From: Armatimonadota bacterium
GTDB taxonomy: Bacteria; Actinomycetota; Acidimicrobiia; Spongiisociales; UBA5794
Length of the DNA stretch: 16,208 nucleotides
Direction: 5' to 3'
NCBI GenBank assembly: GCA_008501565.1
Contig: QQUL01000251.1
Span: 1 to 16,208 of the forward strand
Position 1 is the first letter of the stretch. Each line of letters starts with the position of its first letter. Below the pieces are notes generated by a model. That model searched no databases. It was given only the letters and a program-made list of their open reading frames with translations, and was not told the DNA's origin. Position numbers and translations under genes: made by a program. Shown here in pieces: positions 1 to 8,891 of this stretch.

Positions 1-48
1 ACGACGATCACACCGTTCTTGGTCCGTCAGTCTGGAGAAGGGACGGGC

Positions 49-2388
49 GTGAGAACGGCCGCCGCTTCCGACCTTGTCATTGCGTACGGGTTGTGGCTCC
101 TCGCCCCAGCGGTGGGCGGACTCTCCCTCATGCTCGCCATGTGGGCCATCGGCTATTCCGTTCTCCTTGGCTCAAAGCGCGAGGGACGCATCGTGGCCAT
201 CCTCGCTGTCGCACTCCAGTTGTCGAAGTTGGTCGTCGTGTCGTTCCCAGACTCGGCCCTTGCGGACTTGCCCGTCAACGCGATTTCCGAAAGTCCCTTG
301 CTGATCTTCGGAGCTGCCGCCGGCCTGGTCGGTTCCTACTTTGCGTTTCTCCTGATCGACCGATACTTCGCCGCCGTCAACGATGCTGCCGAGACAGGTG
401 AGGAGCGGTACCGCAAACTGATGGATGCGGCCCCGATCGGCTTCATCGTCGTTGTAGAGAACGTGATCGTCTACGCCAACGATGCAGCAAACACGATGCT
501 TGGATCCGGGGGTAGCTCGATTGCGTCGACGAAGATCCTGAATTACGTCGACAAGGATTCGATTGGTCTCTTCAAGGAGATTCGCGGTCGGGTTCTCAAC
601 CTGTGGGAAACAGTTGAGAACCAGCAACTGCAGTTCCGTGACGCAGACAACAACCTCGTATGGGTCGATTTGGCTGCGAACTCCGTTGACTACGGGCACG
701 ATCTTGCGATGCAGCTCATGCTCCACGACCGATCCGGTCAGGCCATCGCCGAAGAGGAGCTGAGGCGGACACGTGTCGACTACCGCACGTTCTTTGAACG
801 GATTCCGGTCGCGCTCTACCGGACACACCCTGACGGGTCCATTGCGCACGTGAACCAGGCACTGGTTGAACTTCTCGGCGCAGAAAGCAAGGACGAGATT
901 GTCGGCAAGAACGCTCGTACGTATTACGCCGATGAATCCGAGCGCGACCAGCTCGCTGAACTTCTCAACAAGGAAGGGGTTGTCGCTGGCTACGAGTGGC
1001 GCCTCAAGACACACGATGGCTCCCTGCGCTGGATACGGGATACGTCCCGGTTGATCGACTCACCGACGGGGGCGTTCTACGAGGGGGCGATGGTGGATGT
1101 GACCGCCAGGCGCAACATCGAAGACGAGCTGTGGGTCCGTGCGGTTCAGCAGGAGGCTGCGGCATCGATCGGGCAGCTGGCCCTTGAATGTGAAGACATC
1201 GAGATGCTGTGCGACGCGTTGTCGGACGTGGTTTCTGAGGTGCTCGCAACTGATGGCGTGGCTGTACTACAACGTGACCCGAAGGGGTTCTTCCAGACCG
1301 TGGGCTCGAATCCGAGCATCGGTGTGGAGGCGTCCGTACTGTCTGGTATTGCCGATCGGACCCACATGGCTGCCGCACCGGTCTTCCTCCGATCAGCGGC
1401 CGAAGTGCGGTTCGCCGCTCCTGCCCTCCTGGAGGAGGGATACAAGTCATGCATTGCGCTGATGGTGCCGGGGAAGGAGATCAATTTCGGAACGCTTGTT
1501 GTCCTGTCGCGCAACGAACGGGTCTTCACCGCCGATGATCTCAACTTCCTGTTCTCGGTGACCAACGTTCTCGCTGCGGCGGTTGACCGGGCGGGGGCGA
1601 ACAACAGACTCGAGGAGCTCGTCAAGTCCAAGGATGCGTTCGTGGCAAGTGTGTCCCACGAGCTGCGAACGCCGCTGACTGTTGTGAGTGGTCTGGCGCA
1701 CGAATTGAGACAACGATGGATGTCGCTCACGGATGAGGAGATGGACGAGTTCACATCGATGCTGGTCGGCCAGAGCGGAGATATGGCCGACCTGATCGAG
1801 GATCTACTCGTCGCTGCCCGAGCGAACATCGGCAATGTCGCGGTTCAGATTGTCCCCGTCGAGGTTGCCGCAGAGGTTGCCGGAGTACTGGCCGGTTTCG
1901 AGTCTCATACCTCCCGCGTGATCGAGGCTGACGTACCCGAAGTCACGATTGAGGCGGATCCGATCCGTCTGCGCCAGATCTTGCGAAACCTCGTTTCGAA
2001 CGCGATTCGGTACGGCGGCGACGAGATCCAGGTGGTCGGAGAAGTGAAAGCCGGTGTGTGTGTGATCGAGGTACGTGACAGCGGCGGTCCAATCTCGGAG
2101 GACGACAGAGAGCGCATCTTCGAGCCCTACGAACGGGCGCACGAGACCGCTGGCAGGCCGGGGTCGGTGGGTCTTGGATTGTCGGTTTCGCGAACTCTGG
2201 CTGAGCTCATGCGCGGTAGCTTGACGTATCACCATGACGGCGAGTCGGTGTTCCGACTCGAACTACCAGCATCGGCCGAGGACCTAGATCGCGGTCCAGA
2301 CCCCCGGTTCGGTCACGATCAACCGATCGGCGCTCTCGGGTCCGTTGGATCCGGCCGGATAGGTGTGGATGTCGCTGCGATCCAATAG
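49..2388 (+). CDS. Membrane-anchored PAS-PAS-GAF sensor histidine kinase
   Basis: Sensor kinase that should autophosphorylate on histidine and pass phosphate to a response regulator; no regulator gene lies in the window. From the GTG at 49 it has hydrophobic segments at about residues 8-41, 48-66 and 84-103. Then come PAS domains at about 119-235 and 243-355 (the second reads ...RIPVALYRTHPDGSIAHVN), a GAF-like domain at about 370-515, a HisKA H-box SHELRTPL with His537, and a HATPase domain with N-box Asn651, DSGGP at 677-681 and GLGLS near 708-712. The GTG at 49 is preferred because GGAGAAGGG lies just upstream (34-42). A TTG at 19 is in frame, and the frame stays open to the window edge, so a longer N-terminus is possible. 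About 38 residues follow the normal end of the ATPase domain, mostly read from antisense zwf sequence. Ligand and partner are unknown. Confidence 0.9.
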   Translation: MRTAAASDLVIAYGLWLLAPAVGGLSLMLAMWAIGYSVLLGSKREGRIVAILAVALQLSKLVVVSFPDSALADLPVNAISESPLLIFGAAAGLVGSYFAFLLIDRYFAAVNDAAETGEERYRKLMDAAPIGFIVVVENVIVYANDAANTMLGSGGSSIASTKILNYVDKDSIGLFKEIRGRVLNLWETVENQQLQFRDADNNLVWVDLAANSVDYGHDLAMQLMLHDRSGQAIAEEELRRTRVDYRTFFERIPVALYRTHPDGSIAHVNQALVELLGAESKDEIVGKNARTYYADESERDQLAELLNKEGVVAGYEWRLKTHDGSLRWIRDTSRLIDSPTGAFYEGAMVDVTARRNIEDELWVRAVQQEAAASIGQLALECEDIEMLCDALSDVVSEVLATDGVAVLQRDPKGFFQTVGSNPSIGVEASVLSGIADRTHMAAAPVFLRSAAEVRFAAPALLEEGYKSCIALMVPGKEINFGTLVVLSRNERVFTADDLNFLFSVTNVLAAAVDRAGANNRLEELVKSKDAFVASVSHELRTPLTVVSGLAHELRQRWMSLTDEEMDEFTSMLVGQSGDMADLIEDLLVAARANIGNVAVQIVPVEVAAEVAGVLAGFESHTSRVIEADVPEVTIEADPIRLRQILRNLVSNAIRYGGDEIQVVGEVKAGVCVIEVRDSGGPISEDDRERIFEPYERAHETAGRPGSVGLGLSVSRTLAELMRGSLTYHHDGESVFRLELPASAEDLDRGPDPRFGHDQPIGALGSVGSGRIGVDVAAIQ

Positions 2389-3714
2389 AGGGTCATACAG
2401 CTTCCATGCGGCTTCCACCTCGTCAGATCGCACGAACAGTGTCTGATCGCCCCAGATGACATCAGCGAGCAGCGTTTCATATGCATCAGGTGCCGATTCG
2501 AGGATGTCGTCATAGCTCACGGCGAGTGGGATCTGGCCGATCATCGCACCGGGTCCGGGTTGTTTGACATCAATGAGCAGCTCGAAGCCTTCGTCGGGTT
2601 GGAGTCGCAACGTCAGCACATTCTGATGTCCCCGACAGTCTCCTTCACGGTGGAAGAGACAGATGGGTGGCCGTAGGTACCGGACCGTGACCAGGGAGGT
2701 CCGTCTCGACATCCGCTTCCCCGTGCGCAGGTAGAACGGAACGCCGTGCCATCGCCAATTGTCAATATTCATCCGGGCAGCGACGAATGTCGGTGTGAGC
2801 GATCCATCGGACACACCGGGTTCATCAAGGTATCCGGCAACTGATTCGCCGCCGATGGAACCGGACCCGTACCTGCCCAGTACGACATCGTCAGCAGGAA
2901 TCGGACGCACAGCGGACAGGACCTTCACCTTCTCGCTGTGGATCGAAGCCGCATCCATGACCGCTGGCGGTTCCATGGCAATCAGTGTGAGAATCTGTGT
3001 GAGATGATTCTGAAGCATGTCCCGCACCGTGCCGCTCTCGTCGAAGTAGGCGGCCCGACCATCGACACCCAGGCTCTCAGCGACCGTGATTTCGACCGAC
3101 TCGATGTGACGTCGATTCCACGTCTGCTCGAAAAGGCTGTTGGTGAACCGGAACACGAGGAGGTTGCGAACGGTCTCCTTGCCGAGGAAGTGGTCGATTC
3201 GGTACACCTGGTCTTCGGCAAAGGTTGCGTGAATGATGTCATTGGATCGCACAGCAGATGCAAGATCCGTTCCAAATGGCTTTTCGACCACGAGCCGGGT
3301 CCAGCCCTTCCCTGACTTGAGTCCGGACGCCGCGATTCCGACAACCGTCGCGTCAAGTTTGGATGGGGGCACCGCCAGGTAGAGCAGACGGTTGGCTGGC
3401 AAAGCCTCGGCCGCCTCGATCCGTTCAACGTGGGAGGCAAGGTCATCGTATGACCGCTCATCGGACACGGCGTGATAGCTGAACGAACCTGAGAGGAATC
3501 GTTCGGACACCTCGGTGTCGACCTGAGCCGTCGAGAGACTTGCCTTGACGAGTGCCATGAAGTCCTCGGAGGATCGGTCTCTGCTCCCGACGCCGATCAC
3601 GGCATGTGCACTGAGGTCTTCGCGTGCGATGACTTTTGCGAGTGAAGGAATCAGTTTTGTTCGCGACAGATGTCCGGTCGCGCCGAAGATCACGAACGTG
3701 ACGGCTTTCGTCAT
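2284..3714 (-). CDS. zwf: Glucose-6-phosphate 1-dehydrogenase
   Basis: Cytosolic first enzyme of the oxidative pentose phosphate pathway: oxidises glucose-6-phosphate to 6-phosphogluconolactone and makes NADPH. The 476-residue protein is of usual length. It has the N-terminal nucleotide-binding loop GATGHLSRTKLIPSL (residues 11-25), EKPFG at 144-148, the substrate-binding signature RIDHFLGKE at 172-180, and DMLQNHLTQ with the expected catalytic His237. The C-terminal ...AGSNGPESADRL... is typical of the family. Its ATG shares one base with the pgi stop (TGATG), so it is probably translationally coupled as the last gene of the tal-pgi-zwf group. Its 3' end overlaps the convergent kinase gene. 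The opcA and pgl genes that often follow zwf in actinobacteria are not here. Confidence 0.97.
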   Translation of the reverse strand: MTKAVTFVIFGATGHLSRTKLIPSLAKVIAREDLSAHAVIGVGSRDRSSEDFMALVKASLSTAQVDTEVSERFLSGSFSYHAVSDERSYDDLASHVERIEAAEALPANRLLYLAVPPSKLDATVVGIAASGLKSGKGWTRLVVEKPFGTDLASAVRSNDIIHATFAEDQVYRIDHFLGKETVRNLLVFRFTNSLFEQTWNRRHIESVEITVAESLGVDGRAAYFDESGTVRDMLQNHLTQILTLIAMEPPAVMDAASIHSEKVKVLSAVRPIPADDVVLGRYGSGSIGGESVAGYLDEPGVSDGSLTPTFVAARMNIDNWRWHGVPFYLRTGKRMSRRTSLVTVRYLRPPICLFHREGDCRGHQNVLTLRLQPDEGFELLIDVKQPGPGAMIGQIPLAVSYDDILESAPDAYETLLADVIWGDQTLFVRSDEVEAAWKLYDPLLDRSDIHTYPAGSNGPESADRLIVTEPGVWTAI

Positions 3715-5309
3715 CAGTCGGGTTCCCGTACGACGTTCGCAAGCCCGATCAGCCCAGCCGCCGGATCCTCCCCGAGGTTGATGGACATGACGCGGCCATC
3801 GATGTCGGTGAGCGCGGCGAGATCACCTGCTGCCTGTGCGGAGATGAGCTTGCCGAAGCTGAAGTCCGTGTCCGGTACGTCGATGTCGTGCGAAGGAGTA
3901 TCGACGATCTGAATGAACCGCGCCCCCTTCGGACCACCCTTGTGGAGCTGGCCGGTCGAGTGAAGGAACCGAGGACCGTAGCCGACGGTCGTTGCAGCAC
4001 CTGTTCGGTTGGTCACGTTCTGCTGGATGGATCTGAGTGCCGTCGTTGTATCGGCGCTGGGTGCCAAAAACGCCTGAATGGCGACATAGCTGGGTCGAGG
4101 TGGGGCCAGCAGCTCGACCAGTCGACTGTGTATGTTCGGCGACCGAATCGACAGCGATCCCGTGATCTCACCGGATCCGTCCTGCATCGCCTCGATCGCG
4201 AGTGCCTTCGCTCGCTGCACGTCGGGCTGGTTGAACGGATTGATGCCAATCATCTCGGAAGCGACCGCCGTGGCGAGTTCGAGGATGAACATGACCGCTC
4301 CGACATCGGCGGGACGTTCGAATTGGATCACAACATCGGGCTCGTCGACGCCTTGGTCGGCCATATTCGAGCCAAGGAAGACCACAATCTCGTCCGTGGC
4401 GTCAACCCGTCGCGGTCCACCATCGAGCGGAACGATGCCCTTCCCGTCCTTCCCGGTCGACTCCGCAATGAGCTGCTCCACCCAAGCTCCGACCGGACCG
4501 CCCACATCGTCTCCGACGAATCGCACCTTGTCTTGACCCCGGCTGGCAGCAGTTGCCATTGATGCTCCGATCGTGAAGCCCGGATTCAAACTGAGCGGCG
4601 TTTCAGGGCTGCACAGGGATGCGGCAGCCGCACCTGCTGCGAGAAGGGCACGAATGTCGCATCCGATCAGCCCTGCTGGCACCAGCCCGAATGCACTCAA
4701 CGCCGAGTAGCGGCCGCCCACGTTCGGATCGGCGAGGAAGACAGCGCGAAACCCGTGCTCGACAGCAGTGTCGGCGAGTGCGGAGTCAGGATCGGTCACA
4801 GCGATGAATTGGTCGCCCGGACTCGGCGACAGTTCCGACACGGCCTCCCAGAAATACTGCATGAACGAAAGCGTCTCGATCGTCGTGCCCGACTTTGATG
4901 AGATCACGAACCACGTTTTCGATGTGTCTATGGAAGTTGCGATCGCGGAGAGTGCGTCGGGATGTGTTGAGTCACACACGATGAGGCTCGGATGGCCGGC
5001 TCTTTGGGTCTGTGTGGCAGAGAAGACCTCGGGCGCAAGGCTCGATCCTCCCATGCCGCAGAGAACGATGTGCCTGATACCTACAGAGGTCGCGACATCG
5101 GAGAGCCGGTCGATCTCCTCGATGTGTCGCCCTGCCGTGGCCGGGAGGTCGAGCCAACCCAAACGGTCATCAATCTCAGGTTGGGGTTCGTCGGACCACA
5201 CGGTCGGATCCTTGCGCCATACCCGGCCCATGAGGTCCTCGGCGTCCCACCGTCTCTGGAGTGCTGCAATCGCCTCATCCCGCTCAGATCGGGAGAGGCT
5301 GATCTTCAT
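3714..5309 (-). CDS. pgi: Glucose-6-phosphate isomerase (SIS-fold, TalPgi-like type)
   Basis: Interconverts glucose-6-phosphate and fructose-6-phosphate in the cytosol. The 531-residue protein shows the sugar-isomerase (SIS) signatures VLCGMGGSSLAPEV (about residues 82-95) and FVISSKSGTTIETLSF, followed by GGRYSALSAFGLVPA. Near the C-terminus is HSTGQLHKGGP, which should carry an active-site His/Lys region. Overall it reads like the isomerase half of the fused bifunctional transaldolase/phosphoglucose isomerase known from some bacteria, and the separate transaldolase gene lies directly upstream with a 4-nt ATGA overlap. Its own stop overlaps the zwf ATG. Identification as an isomerase is firm; the relationship to TalPgi is an inference from memory of the family. 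Confidence 0.93.
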   Translation of the reverse strand: MKISLSRSERDEAIAALQRRWDAEDLMGRVWRKDPTVWSDEPQPEIDDRLGWLDLPATAGRHIEEIDRLSDVATSVGIRHIVLCGMGGSSLAPEVFSATQTQRAGHPSLIVCDSTHPDALSAIATSIDTSKTWFVISSKSGTTIETLSFMQYFWEAVSELSPSPGDQFIAVTDPDSALADTAVEHGFRAVFLADPNVGGRYSALSAFGLVPAGLIGCDIRALLAAGAAAASLCSPETPLSLNPGFTIGASMATAASRGQDKVRFVGDDVGGPVGAWVEQLIAESTGKDGKGIVPLDGGPRRVDATDEIVVFLGSNMADQGVDEPDVVIQFERPADVGAVMFILELATAVASEMIGINPFNQPDVQRAKALAIEAMQDGSGEITGSLSIRSPNIHSRLVELLAPPRPSYVAIQAFLAPSADTTTALRSIQQNVTNRTGAATTVGYGPRFLHSTGQLHKGGPKGARFIQIVDTPSHDIDVPDTDFSFGKLISAQAAGDLAALTDIDGRVMSINLGEDPAAGLIGLANVVREPD

Positions 5310-6391
5310 GCAACGACCCGTCGCTGCTTTGTGGCGATGGCTGTGAGGAGTGACTCGTATGCCTTTGCGAAGGACGCCACACCGTCGATCTGGAGTTGGT
5401 GTGTGATGGCATCGAAGTCGACTCCGATCGTTGGCAGATCCCGGATGAGGGTTGCCGCCTCATTCACACCCTTGAGGAGGGATCCGCCCTTGACTTCACC
5501 ATGATCGAGGAACGCTTCAATCGTGTGGGGCGGAGCGGTGTTGACCGTTCGTGGCCCGATCAGCTCTTCGACGTACATGACATCGTTGTATGCCGGGTTC
5601 TTGGTTGACGTTGAAGCCCAAAGGACACGCTGGGGGCGGCACCCGATCGCTTCGAGCGTTGCGAAGTCGTCACCTTCGAAGATCTCCTGGAACCGACGAT
5701 AGGCGAGCTTTGCGTTCGCAATCGCCGCCTTTCCGAGATACGAAGCCGCCTGATCGGTACCGACTCGTTCGAGGGCAGCGTCCGTCGACGCGTCGACGCG
5801 TGAAACGAAGAACGACGCGACGGATGCGAGGACGGCAGGGTCTGAAGCTCTTCGTGCACCGCGTACGAAGGCCATCGCAACACCCTCGTAGTCAGCCATG
5901 GAGAACATGAGAGTTGCGTTGATGTTGATCCCGGCAGCGGTGAGTTCTTCTATGGCCGGGATTCCAGCAGGCGTCGCCGGCACCTTGACCATCAGGTTGC
6001 GTCGATCGACGGCATCCCACAGACGCATCGCGTCCGAGATGGTTCCGGCCGTGTCGTTTGCGAGGCGCGGCGAGACCTCAAGACTGACGTAGCCGTCTTC
6101 GCCGTCAGAGTCGTCGTATACCGAGGCGAGGATGTCCGCGGCGGCGCGGATGTCATCGATCGCAAGCGCTTCGAAAGCGCTTTCGGGAGAAACGTCGCCG
6201 AGCGAGGCGATCTGCTCGTCGTAGAGCTCGGTCTTGGCAATCGCTGATTCGAAGATCGATGGGTTCGATGTGACACCCCGGATGCCGTCGGACACGAGAT
6301 CGGCCAAGCCGCCGCCGTCGAGCATGTCTCGCCGGATGAAGTCGTACCAGATGGACTGTCCGTGTTGGTGGAGCAGATCGAGCTTCGTCAT
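5306..6391 (-). CDS. tal: Transaldolase
   Basis: Transfers a dihydroxyacetone unit between sugar phosphates in the non-oxidative pentose phosphate pathway, through a Schiff-base lysine. Visible signatures are GVTSNPSIF near the N-terminus, LMVKVPAT with the expected catalytic lysine (Lys136 from the start used here), NATLMFS and WASTSTKNPAY. The start used is the ATG at 6391, preceded at about 7 nt by AAGG, giving 361 residues and beginning MTKLDLLHQHGQS as expected for the family. In-frame alternatives are the ATG at 6418, which lies 6 nt after a TATCCT hexamer and could be leaderless, and the GTG at 6424. Its stop overlaps the pgi ATG. It belongs to the actinobacterial/TalPgi-type branch by appearance. 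Confidence 0.95.
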   Translation of the reverse strand: MTKLDLLHQHGQSIWYDFIRRDMLDGGGLADLVSDGIRGVTSNPSIFESAIAKTELYDEQIASLGDVSPESAFEALAIDDIRAAADILASVYDDSDGEDGYVSLEVSPRLANDTAGTISDAMRLWDAVDRRNLMVKVPATPAGIPAIEELTAAGININATLMFSMADYEGVAMAFVRGARRASDPAVLASVASFFVSRVDASTDAALERVGTDQAASYLGKAAIANAKLAYRRFQEIFEGDDFATLEAIGCRPQRVLWASTSTKNPAYNDVMYVEELIGPRTVNTAPPHTIEAFLDHGEVKGGSLLKGVNEAATLIRDLPTIGVDFDAITHQLQIDGVASFAKAYESLLTAIATKQRRVVA

Positions 6392-6424
6392 TGTTTCGCC
6401 TTGCGTCGGTTGTGCCATGACCAC

Positions 6425-6430
6425 AGGATA
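6425..6430 (-). promoter_or_regulatory. Possible -10 element for a leaderless tal transcript
   Basis: On the minus strand TATCCT lies between galU and tal, exactly 6 nt before the ATG at 6418. That is the spacing expected if transcription started at the start codon. No good -35 hexamer is seen. This could give the tal-pgi-zwf group its own promoter in addition to read-through from galU. Confidence 0.3.
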
Positions 6431-6448
6431 CGGTCGGTTGCCGGCTCG

Positions 6449-7312
6449 CTAGCCCAGTCGCTTGACCAGCGCGCGAACATCGGTGCTGATGTCGTCGCGT
6501 TCAAGCGCGATCGAGAGCGTTGCTTCGATCAAGCCGATCGTGGTTCCGCAGTCAAACCGGACGCCGGGGTTGGTCACAGCACTGACGAGCTCCGTTCCAA
6601 GGGCAGTGGCGATGCCATCGGTGAGTTGAATCTCGCCGATACTTCCAGGTCTCGTTGAGGCAAGCCTGTCCATGATCGAGGGGTTCAGGATGTACCGCCC
6701 GATGACTCCGAGGTTCGAGGGCGCTTCGGCCGTCGACGGCTTCTCAACGATGCCGACCACTTCGGTGGCCGTTTCGGTGGACTCTCCGGGAGTGATGATC
6801 CCATATCGGTCCGTGTGGACGGGATCGACCTCCTGAACAAGGATGATGTTGGCCCCCGTGGCTTCGTGTTCGGTGATCATCGCCTTGAGGGCGTCGCCGG
6901 TGGGGTGGAGCAGGTCGTCGGCGAGAAGGACGGCGAACGGTTCGTCTCCGATGAGGTGGCGGGCGCACCACACCGCGTGCCCGAGACCGAGTGGCTCCAT
7001 CTGCCGGACATACGCGGCCTGTCCGGGACGCAGTCGGATTTCATTGAGCATTTCGAGCGTCTCAGTTTCGGCCCGTGAGCGCAACGTGGCTTCAAGTTCA
7101 TACGAAACATCGAAATGATCCTCGATGGCTGTCTTGCCGCGACCCGTCACGAATACGAGGTTCTCGATCCCAGCTTCGAGTGCCTCTTCAACGGCGTACT
7201 GAATGAGCGGAGTGTCGACGACAGGGAGCATTTCTTTCGGGATCGCCTTGGTGGCCGGGAGGAACCGGGTGCCAAGACCAGCGACGGGGAAGACGGCGGT
7301 TTTGACTGCCAT
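6449..7312 (-). CDS. galU: UTP--glucose-1-phosphate uridylyltransferase
   Basis: Makes UDP-glucose from glucose-1-phosphate and UTP for envelope polysaccharides and other glucosyl transfer. The 287-residue length fits bacterial GalU. It shows the nucleotide-binding signature AGLGTRFLPATKAIPKEMLP (residues 11-30), VRQMEPLGLGHAV (102-114), the metal-binding ADD at 131-133, and GIVEKPSTAEAPSNLGVIGRY. The ATG overlaps the bcp stop codon by one base (TGATG), so translation is probably coupled to the peroxiredoxin gene upstream. The tal coding region begins 18-57 nt downstream depending on which tal start is used. It differs from RmlA/GlmU-type nucleotidyltransferases in the GTRFLPATKAIPKEMLP segment. 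Confidence 0.96.
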   Translation of the reverse strand: MAVKTAVFPVAGLGTRFLPATKAIPKEMLPVVDTPLIQYAVEEALEAGIENLVFVTGRGKTAIEDHFDVSYELEATLRSRAETETLEMLNEIRLRPGQAAYVRQMEPLGLGHAVWCARHLIGDEPFAVLLADDLLHPTGDALKAMITEHEATGANIILVQEVDPVHTDRYGIITPGESTETATEVVGIVEKPSTAEAPSNLGVIGRYILNPSIMDRLASTRPGSIGEIQLTDGIATALGTELVSAVTNPGVRFDCGTTIGLIEATLSIALERDDISTDVRALVKRLG

Positions 7313-7773
7313 CAGGCGTCGATCGCCTTCGTGATTCGGTCGGCGTGGCCCTTGGCGCGCACGTTGTAGAAGGCTTCTTCGATTGCTCCATCTTCGTCGA
7401 TCAGGAAGGTCGATCGGATGATGCCCATGTATTCCCGTCCGTAGTTCGTTTTCGGGCCGTACGCGCCGAACGCTCCGGACATCGCATGTTCGGGATCTGA
7501 GAGGAGGTCGAAGGGGAGTTCGTATTCATCCTTGAACTTCTGCAGTTTCTCTGGCTTGTCCGGCGACACGCCGAGGATCTGGTATCCCTTCGCGGCGAGC
7601 AGGTCATGTCGGTCACGAAAGTCGCAGGACTCCGTCGTGCAGCCCGGTGTGAAAGCCTTCGGGTAGAAGTAGATGACGAGTTTGGATCCGGCAAACTCGT
7701 CCGAAGTCCTGACCGTGCCTGTCTGGTCCTCGGCTGTGAACGCCGGGGCCTTCTGTCCTGCCTCAAGTGTCAT
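7312..7773 (-). CDS. bcp: Thioredoxin-dependent thiol peroxidase (Bcp/PrxQ)
   Basis: Peroxiredoxin that reduces hydrogen and organic peroxides using thioredoxin or a similar donor in the cytosol. The 153-residue protein has the active-site segment FTPGCTTESCDFRD, with the peroxidatic Cys45 and a resolving Cys50 five residues later, the arrangement of atypical PrxQ enzymes. STFLIDEDG near the C-terminus is also family-typical. A Shine-Dalgarno GAGG lies 7 nt before the ATG. It sits 32 nt after rlmN, and its stop overlaps the galU start. Its place in a run leading to zwf may reflect a shared link to NADPH-driven redox defence, but that is inference. Confidence 0.96.
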   Translation of the reverse strand: MTLEAGQKAPAFTAEDQTGTVRTSDEFAGSKLVIYFYPKAFTPGCTTESCDFRDRHDLLAAKGYQILGVSPDKPEKLQKFKDEYELPFDLLSDPEHAMSGAFGAYGPKTNYGREYMGIIRSTFLIDEDGAIEEAFYNVRAKGHADRITKAIDA

Positions 7774-7805
7774 CTAGATACCTCGCTTGTTGGTGACTGG
7801 AATGC

Positions 7806-8891
7806 TCAGGGTAGTTCGACCGTTCTTTGGGCCGACACCGACCGTGAGAGTGGGTTCTTACCCTGGGTACGCGTATTTCGGAGTCTGAGTTGGCCGCATG
7901 CGGCGTCGATGTCCTGACCGCGGGTGTCTCGAAGAGTCACATTGGCGCCCTCGCGCGCAAGTGTCGCGATGAAGCGTCTGACATGATCACGATCGGGTGG
8001 GCGATCAGTGCTCAGTGGTGTTGGGTTGAGCGCGATCACATTCACATGGGCATGAATTTTCCGGGCGATGCGGGCAAGCCCGATCGCCTCCTCATCGGAA
8101 TCGTTCGCACCGGCAATCAGGGTCCATTCGAGCGAAACTCGCCGACCCTTGGCCGCGTAGTACTCGAAGGCAGCATCGACGACGTCGTCGATCGGATAGC
8201 GATCGTTGATGGGGACCAGCCTGGTTCGCTCGGAAGGAATCGTGGAATGAAGACTCACGGCAAGGTTCACCGGCCAGGGCTCCTCGATGAGTTTCCGCAT
8301 CCCCGGCACAAAGCCCACGGTCGAGACCGTGATCGAGCGTGCCGACATACCCATGACCTCAATCATGCGCCTGATCGATTCGCGTGTGTGCTTGTAGTTG
8401 GCGAGCGGTTCACCCATGCCCATGAACACAACATTCGTGATTCGTTCTGGACTGCGGGGTAGGGGTGTGGATGCAAGGTAGGCGTTTGCGTATGCGACCT
8501 GGGCCACGATTTCGCCGGCCGCGAGATGTCGGTCAAATCCGAATTGTCCGGTTGCACAGAAGGTGCAACCCATGGCGCATCCAACCTGAGAGGAGATACA
8601 CAGGGTGGTCCTCGACGGGTACCCCATCAGGACCGTCTCGATCTGGGAACCGTCGTGGCAGCTAAACAACCATTTACGAGTTGCCCCTCCGTCGCCGACC
8701 TGGTCGACGGCGAGGTGGAACGGCCAGAGATCGGGACCGATGGACTCGCGGACCGATGTCGGAAGGTTGGTCATCGCGGAGGCATCGAGCACGGGGTGCC
8801 GGTACAACCATTCCGTCAGTTGGTCAGCCCGGTAGTTGGGCTCGTTGGGGAGGAGATCACCGAGATGTTCGGGCTCTGCGAGATAAACCAT
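7806..8891 (-). CDS. rlmN: Dual-specificity 23S rRNA/tRNA adenine-C2 methyltransferase RlmN
   Basis: Radical-SAM enzyme that methylates C2 of A2503 in 23S rRNA and of A37 in a subset of tRNAs. The radical-SAM cluster motif CAMGCTFC gives Cys105, Cys109 and Cys112. Other signatures are GMGEPLANY (158-166), STVGFVPGM, VSLEWTLIAGAND (252-264), and the second catalytic cysteine Cys332 in RGQDIDAACGQL. That distinguishes it from unrelated radical-SAM enzymes; Cfr is a close relative but is much less likely in this housekeeping setting. The 361-residue length is normal, with a short basic tail after the final motif. It starts 3 nt after the stop of the helix-hairpin-helix gene, with no clear Shine-Dalgarno, immediately beside an 18-bp palindrome. 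Confidence 0.96.
   Translation of the reverse strand: MVYLAEPEHLGDLLPNEPNYRADQLTEWLYRHPVLDASAMTNLPTSVRESIGPDLWPFHLAVDQVGDGGATRKWLFSCHDGSQIETVLMGYPSRTTLCISSQVGCAMGCTFCATGQFGFDRHLAAGEIVAQVAYANAYLASTPLPRSPERITNVVFMGMGEPLANYKHTRESIRRMIEVMGMSARSITVSTVGFVPGMRKLIEEPWPVNLAVSLHSTIPSERTRLVPINDRYPIDDVVDAAFEYYAAKGRRVSLEWTLIAGANDSDEEAIGLARIARKIHAHVNVIALNPTPLSTDRPPDRDHVRRFIATLAREGANVTLRDTRGQDIDAACGQLRLRNTRTQGKNPLSRSVSAQRTVELP

Noticed and set aside
172..1014. Long minus-strand open frame of 280 codons inside the sensor kinase gene
   Set aside because: The plus strand encodes recognisable membrane and PAS segments in the same place; the minus product shows no domain or sensible start context.
3888..5504. 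Several plus-strand open frames opposite pgi and tal
   Set aside because: They are shadows of strongly identified minus-strand enzymes and show no domains of their own.
5784..5797. Palindrome GTCGACGCGTCGAC in tal
   Set aside because: It encodes a normal stretch of tal (SRVDAST) and is built from common GC-rich codons; it does not resemble a known operator and has no partner site.
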